Shown here piece after piece: positions 18,379 to 27,797 of a stretch of DNA of 64,000 nucleotides. A program made the translations under genes and the position numbers. The DNA is taken from NCBI GenBank assembly GCA_016841325.1, contig JAENZJ010000010.1:48023-112022 (forward strand), in the 5' to 3' direction. Each line of letters starts with the position of its first letter. Position 1 is the first letter of the stretch. Source of the stretch: Thermincola carboxydiphila (GTDB lineage: Bacteria > Bacillota > Thermincolia > Thermincolales > UBA2595). Below the pieces are notes generated by a model. That model did no database searches. It worked only from the letters and a program-made list of their open reading frames with translations, and was not told the DNA's origin.

Positions 18379-19140
18379 TTACCGGCTCCGGCTGCTGCCG
18401 GTTTCCAGTACGCTAAGGGGGTCAACGGGCCGGCCGTCAATTATTACTTCAAAATGGAGATGAGGCTCTCCCTCACCCGGTGTCCCTGTTTTTGCAATGA
18501 TGTCACCGGCATTAACAACCTGCCCTGCACTTACTGATATTTCTGAGAGATTGGCATATCGGACCAATTCTCCGGTATTATTTTTCACCAGGATATATTT
18601 CCCCAGCCCGGCGCTTTCCGATATTTTCTCAACCGTACCCCCGGCAGCAGCCTTTACGTCCGTCCCCGAAGGAACCCCGATATCTATTCCCTCATGGAAC
18701 ACCTGGGCATTTTCCTCACCCTCACTTACCCAGCCATATTCCCGGATAACATTTCCCGATACGGGCAGTAGTAAGTGTTTATCGGTATTTTTAGTTACTG
18801 CCCGGGTAGGGGCCGCAATATCGTCAATAACAGGCCATTCCAGATTCCCTACATGTGAGGCCAGCTGAATCACCCTGTAGAAAACCGGCTGCACATCAGT
18901 TTCATATGTAAGCAGGTACCGGACACCGTTTTTGACTGCACCGGTAAAGGGTATATCAATTTTGAAAAGCCCCAGGAGTAAAAGACAGACGGCTCCTGAA
19001 ACGAAGAGCTGCAGTACCCATTTCTGCATCCGGAATTTCTTCCTTCCAAAAGCCCCTCCCGAAACAGGCTTATAATCCCGGTAAATATATTCGAGGTCCG
19101 GCTGTTCCTCGGGACGTTTGCTACCGATATTAATTTTCAT
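18379..19140 (-). CDS. spoIVFA: SpoIVFA-like membrane protein with M23/LytM domain
   Basis: A single transmembrane segment (about 40-60) separates a short cytoplasmic part from an extracytoplasmic LytM domain (about 125-245). Metal ligands are intact: His149 and Asp153 in HEGID, His229 in HLH (227-229). The usual Y-x-H active-site histidine is Asn197 (YANLSEI), which suggests reduced or lost peptidase activity. SpoIVFA anchors and inhibits SpoIVFB. It is encoded just upstream of spoIVFB, the conserved order. Confidence 0.88.
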   Translation of the reverse strand: MKINIGSKRPEEQPDLEYIYRDYKPVSGGAFGRKKFRMQKWVLQLFVSGAVCLLLLGLFKIDIPFTGAVKNGVRYLLTYETDVQPVFYRVIQLASHVGNLEWPVIDDIAAPTRAVTKNTDKHLLLPVSGNVIREYGWVSEGEENAQVFHEGIDIGVPSGTDVKAAAGGTVEKISESAGLGKYILVKNNTGELVRYANLSEISVSAGQVVNAGDIIAKTGTPGEGEPHLHFEVIIDGRPVDPLSVLETGSSRSR

Positions 19141-19218
19141 AGACTTCCCCTCCGGCTGGCTTGTTCTTACACTAATGTATATTTAAAGCCTTACAAAAGT
19201 ATGACAAGCAGTGTGCTG

Positions 19219-19253
19219 AAAAAATAAGGAAGAGCCCCCTGATGGGACTCTCC
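19219..19253 (-). terminator. Rho-independent terminator after rodA
   Basis: An 11-bp stem (19228-19238 with 19243-19253, two G-T pairs) is followed on the minus strand by TTATTTTTT. It isolates rodA from the spoIVF pair. Confidence 0.8.
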
Positions 19254-19291
19254 CGCTTGCCAGGCACCGGCCAGGCCCGGAAGGACAAATT

Positions 19292-20428
19292 TTAAAATGT
19301 GAGTACTTGCCGTCTGAGGTAAACATCAAGAAGTATCCCGACACCCAGCATATTAGCCAGCATGGAACTGCCCCCGTAACTGAAAAAAGGCAGAGGTATA
19401 CCCGTAATGGGCATAATCCCGGCCGCCATGCCCACATTAACCAACAGGTGAAATACAATCATGGAGACAATTCCCGTCGCCAGCAGGGTCCCCAGCATAT
19501 CCTTGGATTTCATGGCGATCCTGATGCCCCGGAAAACGAATACATAGAACAGGGCCAGAAGCAGGATAATTCCTGCAAAGCCGAGTTCCTCCCCCACGAC
19601 GGAAAAAATAAAATCATTTTTTTGTTCCGGAAGGAAGTTAAGCCGTGTCTGGGTCCCCTGGTAAAGGCCTTTACCCCATAACCCTCCGGAGCCAAGGGAA
19701 ACCATTGACTGAATAACGTGATATCCATTACCCCTGGGATCTTTGTACGGGTCCACAAATATGGTCAGGCGGTCAAGCTGATATGGTTTCAGGGGTTTAT
19801 CAAAACCAAACACCAGTTGTGCCGTCAGAATGCCGCCAACCAGCAGGGCCCCGATAAGTATCAGAATAATCAGGTGTGAAGGTTTGGCTCCGGCCACAAA
19901 CATCATTCCAAAATAGATCCCGATAAAAACCAGGCCGGTTCCCAGGTCAGGCTGCATTATAATCAGCAACATGGGAATGCCGAAGAAAACAAATGTGGGG
20001 ACCAGATCCCGGAACCTGGTCAGTTTTCCCTCTTTACCTGCCAGGTAAACCGCAAAGGTAACAATCATGGCTATTTTGGCAAATTCTGAAGGCTGCAGGT
20101 TAAAAGACCCTATAGATATCCAGGACTGGGCGCCCTTTTGTTCCTCCCCGAAAAACTTTACAAATACGAGGAGTAAAACATTCAGGACATAAATAAACTT
20201 GGCATACTTGGCAAAACGGGTGTAGTCAATTTTTAGAATAACACCAATTCCCACCAGCCCCAGTAAAAAAGAAAGGGCCTGTTTCTTGACATATATATTG
20301 GCATCCCCGCCCCTGGTCATAGTGGCATGAGTGGCGCTGCTGAGTATAATCAGCCCATAGACAACAATCAATATTATTGTAATGAGGAGAGTGAAATCAA
20401 AATTTCTTATGGCTCTGCGGTCAATCAA
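19292..20428 (-). CDS. rodA: SEDS peptidoglycan polymerase RodA
   Basis: This 378-residue protein has ten hydrophobic segments and SEDS landmarks: GAQSWISIGSFNLQPSEFAKI, MQPDLGTGLVF, and the C-terminal ITGIPLPFFSYGGSS. RodA polymerises glycan strands in the elongasome with PBP2 and MreBCD, all encoded just upstream. RodA rather than FtsW/SpoVE is preferred because of the mre-mrdA-min neighbourhood; the sequence alone would not exclude a SpoVE role. Confidence 0.9.
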   Translation of the reverse strand: MIDRRAIRNFDFTLLITIILIVVYGLIILSSATHATMTRGGDANIYVKKQALSFLLGLVGIGVILKIDYTRFAKYAKFIYVLNVLLLVFVKFFGEEQKGAQSWISIGSFNLQPSEFAKIAMIVTFAVYLAGKEGKLTRFRDLVPTFVFFGIPMLLIIMQPDLGTGLVFIGIYFGMMFVAGAKPSHLIILILIGALLVGGILTAQLVFGFDKPLKPYQLDRLTIFVDPYKDPRGNGYHVIQSMVSLGSGGLWGKGLYQGTQTRLNFLPEQKNDFIFSVVGEELGFAGIILLLALFYVFVFRGIRIAMKSKDMLGTLLATGIVSMIVFHLLVNVGMAAGIMPITGIPLPFFSYGGSSMLANMLGVGILLDVYLRRQVLTF

Positions 20429-20539
20429 TTAAGGTTCCCCTCCTTCGTGAAGTCCTGTTTTTCTTATACCAACTATCATTATATATCATTTGCCCGGCTT
20501 AAATCCACCCCCCGCGTTGACACTTTCCTCCCTATGGCG

Positions 20540-20566
20540 CAAAAAAAATTGGGCCTGGGCCCAATT
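20540..20566 (-). terminator. Rho-independent terminator after minE
   Basis: Nine-bp stem (20547-20555 with 20558-20566, AATTGGGCC/GGCCCAATT) followed by a T8 run on the minus strand. Confidence 0.85.
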
Positions 20567-20575
20567 TTATATCTG

Positions 20576-20863
20576 TCAACCGATTTTTTCCTTTCTCTTG
20601 GATGTCCTCTTCATCCTCAGGACAGGTATGTTGGCAACCAGTGCCACAGTATTGTTGGAACTGTCCAGATTAACCTCAAGAGCGTTTTCATCAATCTCCA
20701 TATAATTGGAAATAACCTTTATCAGATCTTCCTTCAAATCTTCAATAAGCTGCGGAGACATATCTGCCCGATCGTGAACCAGTACCAGGCGCAGCCTTTC
20801 CTTGGCAACATTTTTGCTCGAACTGTTATCTTTACCGAATACCCGTAATAAAAAATCCAGCAA
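20576..20863 (-). CDS. minE: Cell division topological specificity factor MinE
   Basis: This 95-residue protein has the MinE layout: an N-terminal membrane-targeting and MinD-binding helix (MLDFLLRVFGK), the ERLRLVLVHDR strand, and the C-terminal dimerisation domain ending with VANIPVLRMKR. MinE stimulates MinD ATPase and drives pole-to-pole oscillation. B. subtilis lacks MinE and uses DivIVA/MinJ, so an oscillating Min system is implied here. It is the last gene of minCDE. Confidence 0.96.
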   Translation of the reverse strand: MLDFLLRVFGKDNSSSKNVAKERLRLVLVHDRADMSPQLIEDLKEDLIKVISNYMEIDENALEVNLDSSNNTVALVANIPVLRMKRTSKRKEKIG

Positions 20864-20891
20864 TTCCCGTTCCCCCTCTCTACTATTCGGA

Positions 20892-21686
20892 TTACTTAAA
20901 TCCGATAAGCTTTTTGAGCTTGTTCATAAATCCGGTTTCGGCTTCCAGGTCCATTAAGGGTACATCTTCACCGGTTATTCTTCTTGCCATATTGCGATAA
21001 GCCTGTCCGGCACGGGAGTTGTTATCGAGAACAGCCGGTTCACCTTTATTAGTGGTAATTACAATCATTTCATCTTCCGGAACTACCCCCAGGAGGTCTA
21101 TCGCCAGGATGTCAATTATATCATCAATGCTCATCATATCCCCTCTTTTTACCATGAGAGGCCTGAGGCGGTTAACAATGAGTTTCGGACTGTGTAATTC
21201 AGCCGCTTCCAATAATCCGATAATCCTGTCGGCATCACGGACAGCCGATACTTCCGGTGTAGTCACCACAATAGCCTTCTCGGCACCGGCAATGGCATTC
21301 TTGAAGCCCTGTTCTATTCCGGCAGGACAGTCAATAACCACATAATCAAATTCCTTTTTCAGCTGAGCACACAGTTCGCGAATCTGGTCCGGGGTCACTG
21401 CAGTTTTATCCTTTGTCTGCGCGGCAGGCAAAAGGTGCAGTCCTTCAAAACGCTTATCCTTGATCAGGGCCTGTTTTAATCTGCAGTTTCCGTGGGTTAC
21501 ATCAACAATATCGTATACTATCCTGTTTTCAAGCCCTAAAACAACATCCAGATTCCGCAGACCTATATCTGTATCTACCAGGACTACCTTATAACCCAAA
21601 GCGGCCAGTCCGGTTCCAATATTAGCCGTAGTGGTGGTCTTGCCAACCCCTCCTTTTCCAGAGGTTATTACAATGACTTCTCCCAT
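20892..21686 (-). CDS. minD: Septum site-determining ATPase MinD
   Basis: The deviant Walker A motif GKGGVGKTT is at residues 10-18, with switch regions (DTDIGLRNLD, IDCPAGIEQGF) typical of MinD. A C-terminal amphipathic membrane-targeting helix (FMNKLKKLIGFK) is present. MinD recruits MinC to the membrane and is displaced by MinE. Located between minC and minE with short gaps (24 and 28 bp). Confidence 0.98.
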   Translation of the reverse strand: MGEVIVITSGKGGVGKTTTTANIGTGLAALGYKVVLVDTDIGLRNLDVVLGLENRIVYDIVDVTHGNCRLKQALIKDKRFEGLHLLPAAQTKDKTAVTPDQIRELCAQLKKEFDYVVIDCPAGIEQGFKNAIAGAEKAIVVTTPEVSAVRDADRIIGLLEAAELHSPKLIVNRLRPLMVKRGDMMSIDDIIDILAIDLLGVVPEDEMIVITTNKGEPAVLDNNSRAGQAYRNMARRITGEDVPLMDLEAETGFMNKLKKLIGFK

Positions 21687-21710
21687 GTTTTGTCCTCCTC
21701 TTCCTAATCT

Positions 21711-22388
21711 TTATCCAATTTTTGTTTGCCTGTCCTGTCCCATCTGATATACTTCAATCACCACAACACCTTCTTTGATCCTGGCTATTTCCGGATACTC
21801 CGGCGTCAGGTAATCACCGTCAGGCGCTCTGGTAATATGATTTGCTATCCGCAGCTGAGTAGGCTGAAGCTTAAATGCCGCCACAGTCGCCCTTTCATCT
21901 CCCAATGCTCCGGCGTGAACCACACCCCTTAATGCGCCCATTACTACAATATTTCCCGAAGCAACTATTTCTGAACCCGGGTTAACATCACCCATGACAA
22001 CTACATTGCCGTCAAACCGGATACTCTGTCCTGACCTTACAGTCCTTTGTATCAGGATTGTGTTCTCATCAGCAAAAGTCTCCTGCCAGGGGCCCCTGTT
22101 TTCCAGAACCTTGGTATCTGTTTTCCTCTGCATTTCAGGCCCGGTTTCTCCAGCCTTATTATCATCTTCCCGGGGAACCGGCTTTCCTGAGAGAAATTCT
22201 TCACTTTCGCCAGCAGTGGGTTGCTCATTGGACTTTTTGGATTTTTGCTTCACCTTTTTGGTTTCCTCTACCACACCGGTCTCCTGTTCTGTCTCCACAA
22301 ATTCGGGATTGGTATCCGGGTCCATAGCTCCATTTACGTCCTTTTTAATAAATAATTTCTTACCTTTAGAACTTTTGGTCTTCTTCAA
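21711..22388 (-). CDS. minC: MinC-like septum inhibitor with C-terminal domain only and a charged N-terminus
   Basis: Residues ~105-225 form the MinC C-terminal beta-helix (TVRSGQSIRFDGNVVVMGDVNPGSEIVASGNIVVMGALRGVVHAGA), which dimerises and binds MinD. The first ~100 residues are not the MinC_N fold: they are rich in Lys, Glu, Ser and Thr and look disordered. A TTG start with AGGAGGAG 7 nt upstream is clear. Only ~90 bp lie between the start and the mrdA terminator, so no missing N-domain is encoded upstream. The FtsZ-inhibitory part is therefore absent or replaced. First gene of minCDE. Confidence 0.88.
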   Translation of the reverse strand: MKKTKSSKGKKLFIKKDVNGAMDPDTNPEFVETEQETGVVEETKKVKQKSKKSNEQPTAGESEEFLSGKPVPREDDNKAGETGPEMQRKTDTKVLENRGPWQETFADENTILIQRTVRSGQSIRFDGNVVVMGDVNPGSEIVASGNIVVMGALRGVVHAGALGDERATVAAFKLQPTQLRIANHITRAPDGDYLTPEYPEIARIKEGVVVIEVYQMGQDRQTKIG

Positions 22389-22478
22389 ATCGGTTCTCCT
22401 CCTGAGCCAAAAAAGCTCAAAATATCCTGAATCACTGGATTTAAATTCTACAAAAGGTAGTCAAATCCTTCTGAATCA

Positions 22479-22507
22479 ACAAAAAAAACGAGGTCTTTTT
22501 ACCTCGC
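22479..22507 (-). terminator. Rho-independent terminator after mrdA
   Basis: Stem CGAGGT/ACCTCG (22489-22494 with 22501-22506), followed by eight T on the minus strand. It separates the mre-mrdA unit from minCDE. Confidence 0.8.
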
Positions 22508-22538
22508 TTTTCTCGAATATTTAGACAAAAACAGCCCA

Positions 22539-24569
22539 TTATTCCTCGGAAACCCCCCCTTGCGGCACCTGACTCTTGTCGATTTTAAAATACTCTGCCA
22601 GGAGGTCCCTGGCAACCAAACCTGCCGAACTGCCGCCATGTCCGGCATATTCGATAATGCCGGCTACGGCAACCTCAGGTTTGTCATAAGGAGCATAAGC
22701 GACAAAAAGTCCGTGAGTGGGTTTGTCATTTCCGTTTTTGTCTTTTCCGGTTTGAGCAGACCCGGTTTTTCCGGCAACTTCGACGGGAAATTCTCTGAAA
22801 ATACCGTAAGCAGTACCTCCGGGTTCAGTAACGGCCCTCATACCGCGCCTGATAGCAGCCAGTGTCTCAGGACTTACATTAACTTTGCCAACTTCCTTTT
22901 TGTCAAATTTTTTGACAACATTACCCTGGTAGTCGACAACCCGGTCTACCAGATAAGGCTGGTACCTGATCCCGCCGTTGGCTATTGCAGCAACGTAATT
23001 GGCAAGCTGAAGGGGTGTATACAGGTTATAGCCCTGACCAATAGACATGATTATGGTCTCATATTCACGCCATTCAACTGACCAGTATGCCTCATTATTA
23101 TATTCCCTCTTCTTCCACTTAAGCTCATTTTCCTTTTGTCTGAGCAGCCGTTTCTTTTCACTTTCGGACTTGGCATTTCTGATTTTCCCGGCGTACTCAT
23201 CCTCAATCTCCTGGTACATCTTCTCATATTTCTTCTTTAATGACGGTTCATTTAGTTCCCTTTTCCATTCCGGGGATGGCACCAGTCCTGAAGCTTCATT
23301 GGGCAGGTCAATTCCCGTCTTCTCCCCCAAGCCGAATTCACGGATATATTTGACCAGGTTATCAACCCCTGCTTTCAGCCCCATTTGGTAGAAGTAAACA
23401 TTACATGAGGTCTGGATAGCCTTGACCAGGTTGACGGTACCGTGTCCGGATGGCTTCCAGCAGCCGTACGAGCGGCCATAAAGGTAAACCGAACCCGGGT
23501 CATAAAAAGTATCATGGATTGTCGCCTTACCCGACTCCAGGACCGCTGCCGCTGTTATCATTTTAAACGTAGAGCCGGGAGGATATGCCATCATTGCCCT
23601 GTTGTTGAAGGCCGGAAACGGGTTGGTTTCTTTGCCCCCAAAAAGCGCCTCACTCTGCTCAGGAGTGATTTTCCCATTAAATATGTTGGGGTCAAAGCCC
23701 GGCTTGCTGGCCATTGCCAATACCTTCCCCGAATTAACATCAAGCATGACAACAGCGCCGGCCCTGGCGTTGGGAAACTCCCCCTGCTGTAGTGAGGTCA
23801 TCACCCGGTCCAGTGATTCTTCAGCAGCCTTCTGCAGCCGGTAATCGATATTTAAAATAAGGTTATTGCCCGGTACAGGTTCTTCTTTGGCCAATTCCCT
23901 GACAGGATGCTGGGACTTGTCAACTTCAACCAGAAGGTTACCATCCTGTCCCCGCAGGAACTCCTCATACATGTTCTCAAGCCCGGCCTGGCCATACCTG
24001 TCCCCCATGCTGTAACCGTCATCCTTATGCCGTTCCAGCTGCTTCTGGGTAATTTCCCTGACATACCCGAGGATATGGGGCATAAAATCCTTGTATACAT
24101 ATTCACGCATCGGCTGTACGGCAATTTCCACACCAGGGAGTTCCGCCCTGTTTTCCTCAATCTTCGTAACCACCTCAAGGGGTACGTCTTTGGCAATTTT
24201 AATGGGCTCAAACTTACGGATACCCGGGTCTTTGATCTTTTCCAGGATCTCCTTTTCATCTATGCCCAGTATCGGGCCCAGACTGGCCGCAACATGGTCA
24301 AGGTCCTGGTCCTGAATTCCCAGCCAGCTGACAGATACACTGTATACGGGACGGTCTTTGGCGAGAATGACTTTTCCGGTGCTGTCAAGGATTTCTCCTC
24401 TCTTTGCCGGAATGGTAACCGGCCTGATCCTGTTCTGCTCTGAAAGGGTGGTAAACCGTTCTGTCTGTACCAGCTGAATATAAGCAATCCTGGAGATCAG
24501 GATGGCAAATATAATCGTAACAAGGGCCATAAATACCTTTAGTTTTTTAGTCAGGACTTTTTCAGTCAT
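22539..24569 (-). CDS. mrdA: Penicillin-binding protein 2 (elongasome transpeptidase)
   Basis: This 676-residue class B PBP has a transmembrane anchor at about 12-32, a dimerisation domain (RPVTIPAKRGEILDSTG), and transpeptidase motifs STFK at 333-336, SCN at 388-390 and KTG at 601-603. Between the SxN and KTG motifs, residues ~440-498 form a highly charged, probably coiled-coil insertion (KKKYEKMYQEIEDEYAG and onward). PBP2 crosslinks lateral-wall peptidoglycan with RodA and MreBCD. It follows mreD by 25 bp in the same operon. Confidence 0.95.
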   Translation of the reverse strand: MTEKVLTKKLKVFMALVTIIFAILISRIAYIQLVQTERFTTLSEQNRIRPVTIPAKRGEILDSTGKVILAKDRPVYSVSVSWLGIQDQDLDHVAASLGPILGIDEKEILEKIKDPGIRKFEPIKIAKDVPLEVVTKIEENRAELPGVEIAVQPMREYVYKDFMPHILGYVREITQKQLERHKDDGYSMGDRYGQAGLENMYEEFLRGQDGNLLVEVDKSQHPVRELAKEEPVPGNNLILNIDYRLQKAAEESLDRVMTSLQQGEFPNARAGAVVMLDVNSGKVLAMASKPGFDPNIFNGKITPEQSEALFGGKETNPFPAFNNRAMMAYPPGSTFKMITAAAVLESGKATIHDTFYDPGSVYLYGRSYGCWKPSGHGTVNLVKAIQTSCNVYFYQMGLKAGVDNLVKYIREFGLGEKTGIDLPNEASGLVPSPEWKRELNEPSLKKKYEKMYQEIEDEYAGKIRNAKSESEKKRLLRQKENELKWKKREYNNEAYWSVEWREYETIIMSIGQGYNLYTPLQLANYVAAIANGGIRYQPYLVDRVVDYQGNVVKKFDKKEVGKVNVSPETLAAIRRGMRAVTEPGGTAYGIFREFPVEVAGKTGSAQTGKDKNGNDKPTHGLFVAYAPYDKPEVAVAGIIEYAGHGGSSAGLVARDLLAEYFKIDKSQVPQGGVSEE

Positions 24570-24594
24570 TAAGAGCCCCCCGATTAGTATATGA

Positions 24595-25098
24595 TTACCT
24601 TTCTGTCAGTCTAAGCAGCCCCTTAGTTGACGATTTATAGAACTTACCATAAATAAAGGGTGTCAGGCAGCTGTTATAGATGGCAGCCGATATCATGACA
24701 CTCCTCAGGGTGCTGAAATAGCCGGCTGACAACCCCTGATACTGCCTTAACATGTACAGAACTGTTTCATGCATCAATGTAGCCACAAAAATTATTGCCA
24801 TTGGAATCAAGAGGTTTTCCTTATAAATTTTCTTTTCAAGCATTCCAAAAACATACCCTGCAATTACCTTGGCAAGGGTATTCATCCCCAGGTACTGACC
24901 AAACAGTAAATCCTGCAGCAAACCCCCGATGGCTCCGGCCAAAGCGCCCTCACGTGAACCGTGCAGCAGGGCATAAAATACCGTCATTATCAATACCAAA
25001 TCAGGTTTAACACCGGCAACAGTAAGATGGGAAAAAATCGTGGATTGGAGAATTAAACCCAAGAGAAACAAAACTATTATTAACAGATATCTCAGCAT
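24595..25098 (-). CDS. mreD: Rod shape-determining protein MreD
   Basis: A 167-residue membrane protein with about five hydrophobic segments and the MreD pattern (GVKPDLVLIMTVFYALLHGSREGALAGAIGGLLQDLLFG). It joins MreC and RodA/PBP2 in the elongasome. The ATG shares its first base with the last base of the mreC stop codon (25098), so translation is coupled. Confidence 0.93.
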   Translation of the reverse strand: MLRYLLIIVLFLLGLILQSTIFSHLTVAGVKPDLVLIMTVFYALLHGSREGALAGAIGGLLQDLLFGQYLGMNTLAKVIAGYVFGMLEKKIYKENLLIPMAIIFVATLMHETVLYMLRQYQGLSAGYFSTLRSVMISAAIYNSCLTPFIYGKFYKSSTKGLLRLTER

Positions 25099-25967
25099 TA
25101 CGCTCCCCCCCTGTCATCAGGAGCAGTTTCATCCACTGCAGGAACGTTTCTGATAACCAGCACCTCTTCAAGTTCATTAAAGTCTGCAAAAGGCCTGACA
25201 GTCGCATATTTAACCAAACCGTTCGACTCCAGCTCGATCCCGGTTACTGTTCCAATAGGCAGCCCCTTGGGGAATATCCCTCCCAGACCTGATGAAACAA
25301 CAGTCTGTTTGGTTTTAACAGGGGCTTCCTTGGAGAGATGTATCATTTTCAGCATTCCGGAATCATCGGCCGTTCCCTCAATAACTCCCGGTACCCGGTT
25401 AATCTGGATCAGGCTGCCTACAGCGCTGCTGCTGTCTATAATCAGCAGTACCTCAGCAGAATTGGCAGACACATTAATGACACGTCCCACCAACCCTTTA
25501 CTGGTTACCACAGCCATATTTTTGCCCACACCGTCACTTTCTCCCCTGTTGATAGTAATAGTGCGGAACCAATTTGACGGGTTCCGGGCCACAACCGAAG
25601 CCGACACCGTGTTATAGTCACGGGCAATAGTGTCCTTAAACTGCAGCAACTCCCGGAGCCGCAGGTTCTGGTACTCATATTCCCTGAGGAGGTTGTTTTC
25701 AGCTTCCAGGCTTGACACCCGTTCCCGGAGTTCCTTGTTTTCATTTTTAATGCTCCCAATAGCAAAAACGGACCCTACCGTATCCGATATCCCGTTAACA
25801 ATACCGGTAACCCCGTGTTCAACCGGGGTTACCACATCCCTGACCACTTTCTCAACAGGGCTCAGGCTCGTCCTGTCCTGACCGGTATAAGTTATCAGTA
25901 TAAGGGCCAGTACCACCAGGCAGAGAAAACCAAGGACATACCTGTTTAAAATGTACCGGAACAACAC
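25098..25967 (-). CDS. mreC: Rod shape-determining protein MreC
   Basis: A single N-terminal transmembrane segment (about 9-26) is followed by a coiled coil (about 72-105, KNENKELRERVSSLEAENNLL) and the two-barrel extracytoplasmic domain (VVARNPSNWFRTITINRGESDGV, SAEVLLIIDSSSAVGSLI). At 289 aa it has the usual length. It activates PBP2/RodA. Order mreB-mreC-mreD is conserved, with a 12-bp gap from mreB. Confidence 0.95.
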   Translation of the reverse strand: MLFRYILNRYVLGFLCLVVLALILITYTGQDRTSLSPVEKVVRDVVTPVEHGVTGIVNGISDTVGSVFAIGSIKNENKELRERVSSLEAENNLLREYEYQNLRLRELLQFKDTIARDYNTVSASVVARNPSNWFRTITINRGESDGVGKNMAVVTSKGLVGRVINVSANSAEVLLIIDSSSAVGSLIQINRVPGVIEGTADDSGMLKMIHLSKEAPVKTKQTVVSSGLGGIFPKGLPIGTVTGIELESNGLVKYATVRPFADFNELEEVLVIRNVPAVDETAPDDRGGA

Positions 25968-25979
25968 AACCCCGCCTTT

Positions 25980-27017
25980 CTAGCTGATTTTTTTCGGGGT
26001 AATTAACACTCTCTTCAGGACATCCAAGTTTTCCAGAACCTTTCCCGTCCCGACAGCCACACAAAACAGAGGTTCCTCGGCGACATATACCGGCATTCCG
26101 GTTTCTTCACTTACCAGTTGGTCGAGACCCCTCAGCAGGGAACCACCTCCGGCCATAACAATCCCTCTGTCCATAACGTCAGCTGCCAGCTCAGGCGGGG
26201 TTTTTTCCAGAGTGACCTTAATGGCCTCAAGAATGTTGCTTACCGGTTCAGACAAGGCTTTATGAACTTCCTCTGATGTAATCTCCACAGTTTTGGGCAG
26301 CCCTGTAAGCAGGTCCCGTCCACGAACTTCATAAACCTCTTTTTCAGGGAAACGGTATGCTGTGCCGATCTTTATCTTAATCTCTTCAGATGTTCGTTCT
26401 CCCACCATCAAATTATATGTTCTTTTAATATGCTGCATGATAGCTTCATCCATTTCGTCCCCGGCAACACGTACCGAACGGCTGGTCACAATTCCCCCCA
26501 GGGATATGACAGCAACCTCACTGGTACCGCCTCCGATATCCACAATCATGTTTCCGGTGGGCTCATGGACCGGCAGCCCGGCCCCAATGGCAGCAGCCAT
26601 CGGTTCTTCTATCAGATATGCCTCCCTGGCCCCGGCCTGTATGGTAGCCTCCCTGACAGCACGTTCCTCAACTGCAGTAACCCCGGAAGGCACACAGACG
26701 ACTACCCTTGGCCTGATCAGGTGCGGCCTTTTTTTCAGGGCTTTGGTTATAAAATAGCGGAGCATACTCTGTGTAGTGTCAAAATCGGCGATAACCCCAT
26801 CTTTCATTGGCCTGATAGCAACTATATTGCCAGGAGTACGGCCAATCATCTGCTTGGCCTCTTCACCGACAGCAAGGACATGTCCTGTATCCCTCTGAAT
26901 AGCCACAACAGACGGTTCGTTAACAACAATCCCCCTGCCCTTAATATATACCGACGAATTGGCGGTACCTAAATCTATTCCCATATCCTTGGTAAATACC
27001 CCAAACATTCCCAACAT
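25980..27017 (-). CDS. mreB: Rod shape-determining actin homologue MreB
   Basis: A 345-residue actin-fold protein with phosphate-binding motifs [13 protein letters not shown] and [13 protein letters not shown], plus the adenosine-binding [13 protein letters not shown]. An N-terminal MFGVF segment can serve as membrane anchor. It scaffolds lateral wall growth. First gene of the mreBCD-mrdA unit and 36 bp downstream of radC. Confidence 0.98.
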   Translation of the reverse strand: MLGMFGVFTKDMGIDLGTANSSVYIKGRGIVVNEPSVVAIQRDTGHVLAVGEEAKQMIGRTPGNIVAIRPMKDGVIADFDTTQSMLRYFITKALKKRPHLIRPRVVVCVPSGVTAVEERAVREATIQAGAREAYLIEEPMAAAIGAGLPVHEPTGNMIVDIGGGTSEVAVISLGGIVTSRSVRVAGDEMDEAIMQHIKRTYNLMVGERTSEEIKIKIGTAYRFPEKEVYEVRGRDLLTGLPKTVEITSEEVHKALSEPVSNILEAIKVTLEKTPPELAADVMDRGIVMAGGGSLLRGLDQLVSEETGMPVYVAEEPLFCVAVGTGKVLENLDVLKRVLITPKKIS

Positions 27018-27053
27018 TTACTATGCTCCTTTCAGCTTCATTTGCTGCCCCAA

Positions 27054-27749
27054 CTAAATTACACCCTGCTCTTTAAGGCTTGTAAAACCAATTTCTCCGA
27101 TAATTATATGGTCAATGACTTCAATACCGATTAACTTTCCTGCTTCTACAAGCCTGCGGGTTATTTGAATATCCTCAGCACTGGGGCTCGGGTCCCCGCT
27201 GGGGTGATTGTGAGCCAATACCAGTGCAGCGGCACTTCTTTTTATAGAATTCTTGAACAGTTCCCGGGGATGAACCAGGGATGAGTTGAGATTTCCCACA
27301 GAAACCGTTTCTATTGTAATTACCTGGTGCTTGGTGTTTAAGAATACTGCTATAAAATGTTCCCTGTCAAGGTAACGCATTCTCTCCTTAAGAAGATCAA
27401 ATACATCATGTGGTGACCTGATTATCTTCCTGGGGCCGGAAATCTCCAGAGCCAGCCTTTTCCCAAGCTCAATTGATGCCTTAAGCTGGGCTGCCTTGGC
27501 AGGCCCTATCCCTTTTATGGAATACAGTTCCTCAGGAGCGCTTTCGACTAGGCCCAGCAGGCCTCCTGTTTTTGAGAGCAGCATGGCAGCAAGGTCCAGG
27601 GCATTCATAGAATCAGAACCAGTCCTTAAAAGCACAGCCAGGAGTTCCACAGTACTCAGGGCTTCGGCGCCGTCCCTAAACAATCGTTCCCTTGGTCTTA
27701 AGTCTTCAGGAATTTCCTTTATTCTAACCCGGTATTCCAATGATTCCAT
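27054..27749 (-). CDS. radC: RadC-family JAB/MPN-domain protein
   Basis: An N-terminal helix-hairpin-helix (about 70-92, YSIKGIGPAKAAQLKA) precedes the JAB1/MPN metal motif with His180, His182 and Asp193 in HNHPSGDPSPSAED. The family was named for DNA repair, but that role was withdrawn for E. coli; the present function is uncertain, with a putative nuclease or DNA-processing role. The maf-radC-mreB order equals that of B. subtilis. Confidence 0.95.
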   Translation of the reverse strand: MESLEYRVRIKEIPEDLRPRERLFRDGAEALSTVELLAVLLRTGSDSMNALDLAAMLLSKTGGLLGLVESAPEELYSIKGIGPAKAAQLKASIELGKRLALEISGPRKIIRSPHDVFDLLKERMRYLDREHFIAVFLNTKHQVITIETVSVGNLNSSLVHPRELFKNSIKRSAAALVLAHNHPSGDPSPSAEDIQITRRLVEAGKLIGIEVIDHIIIGEIGFTSLKEQGVI

Positions 27750-27797
27750 TTTTTGGGTCCTCTCATCAACAAAGTTCTTATGCCAGGTAGAGTCAGG

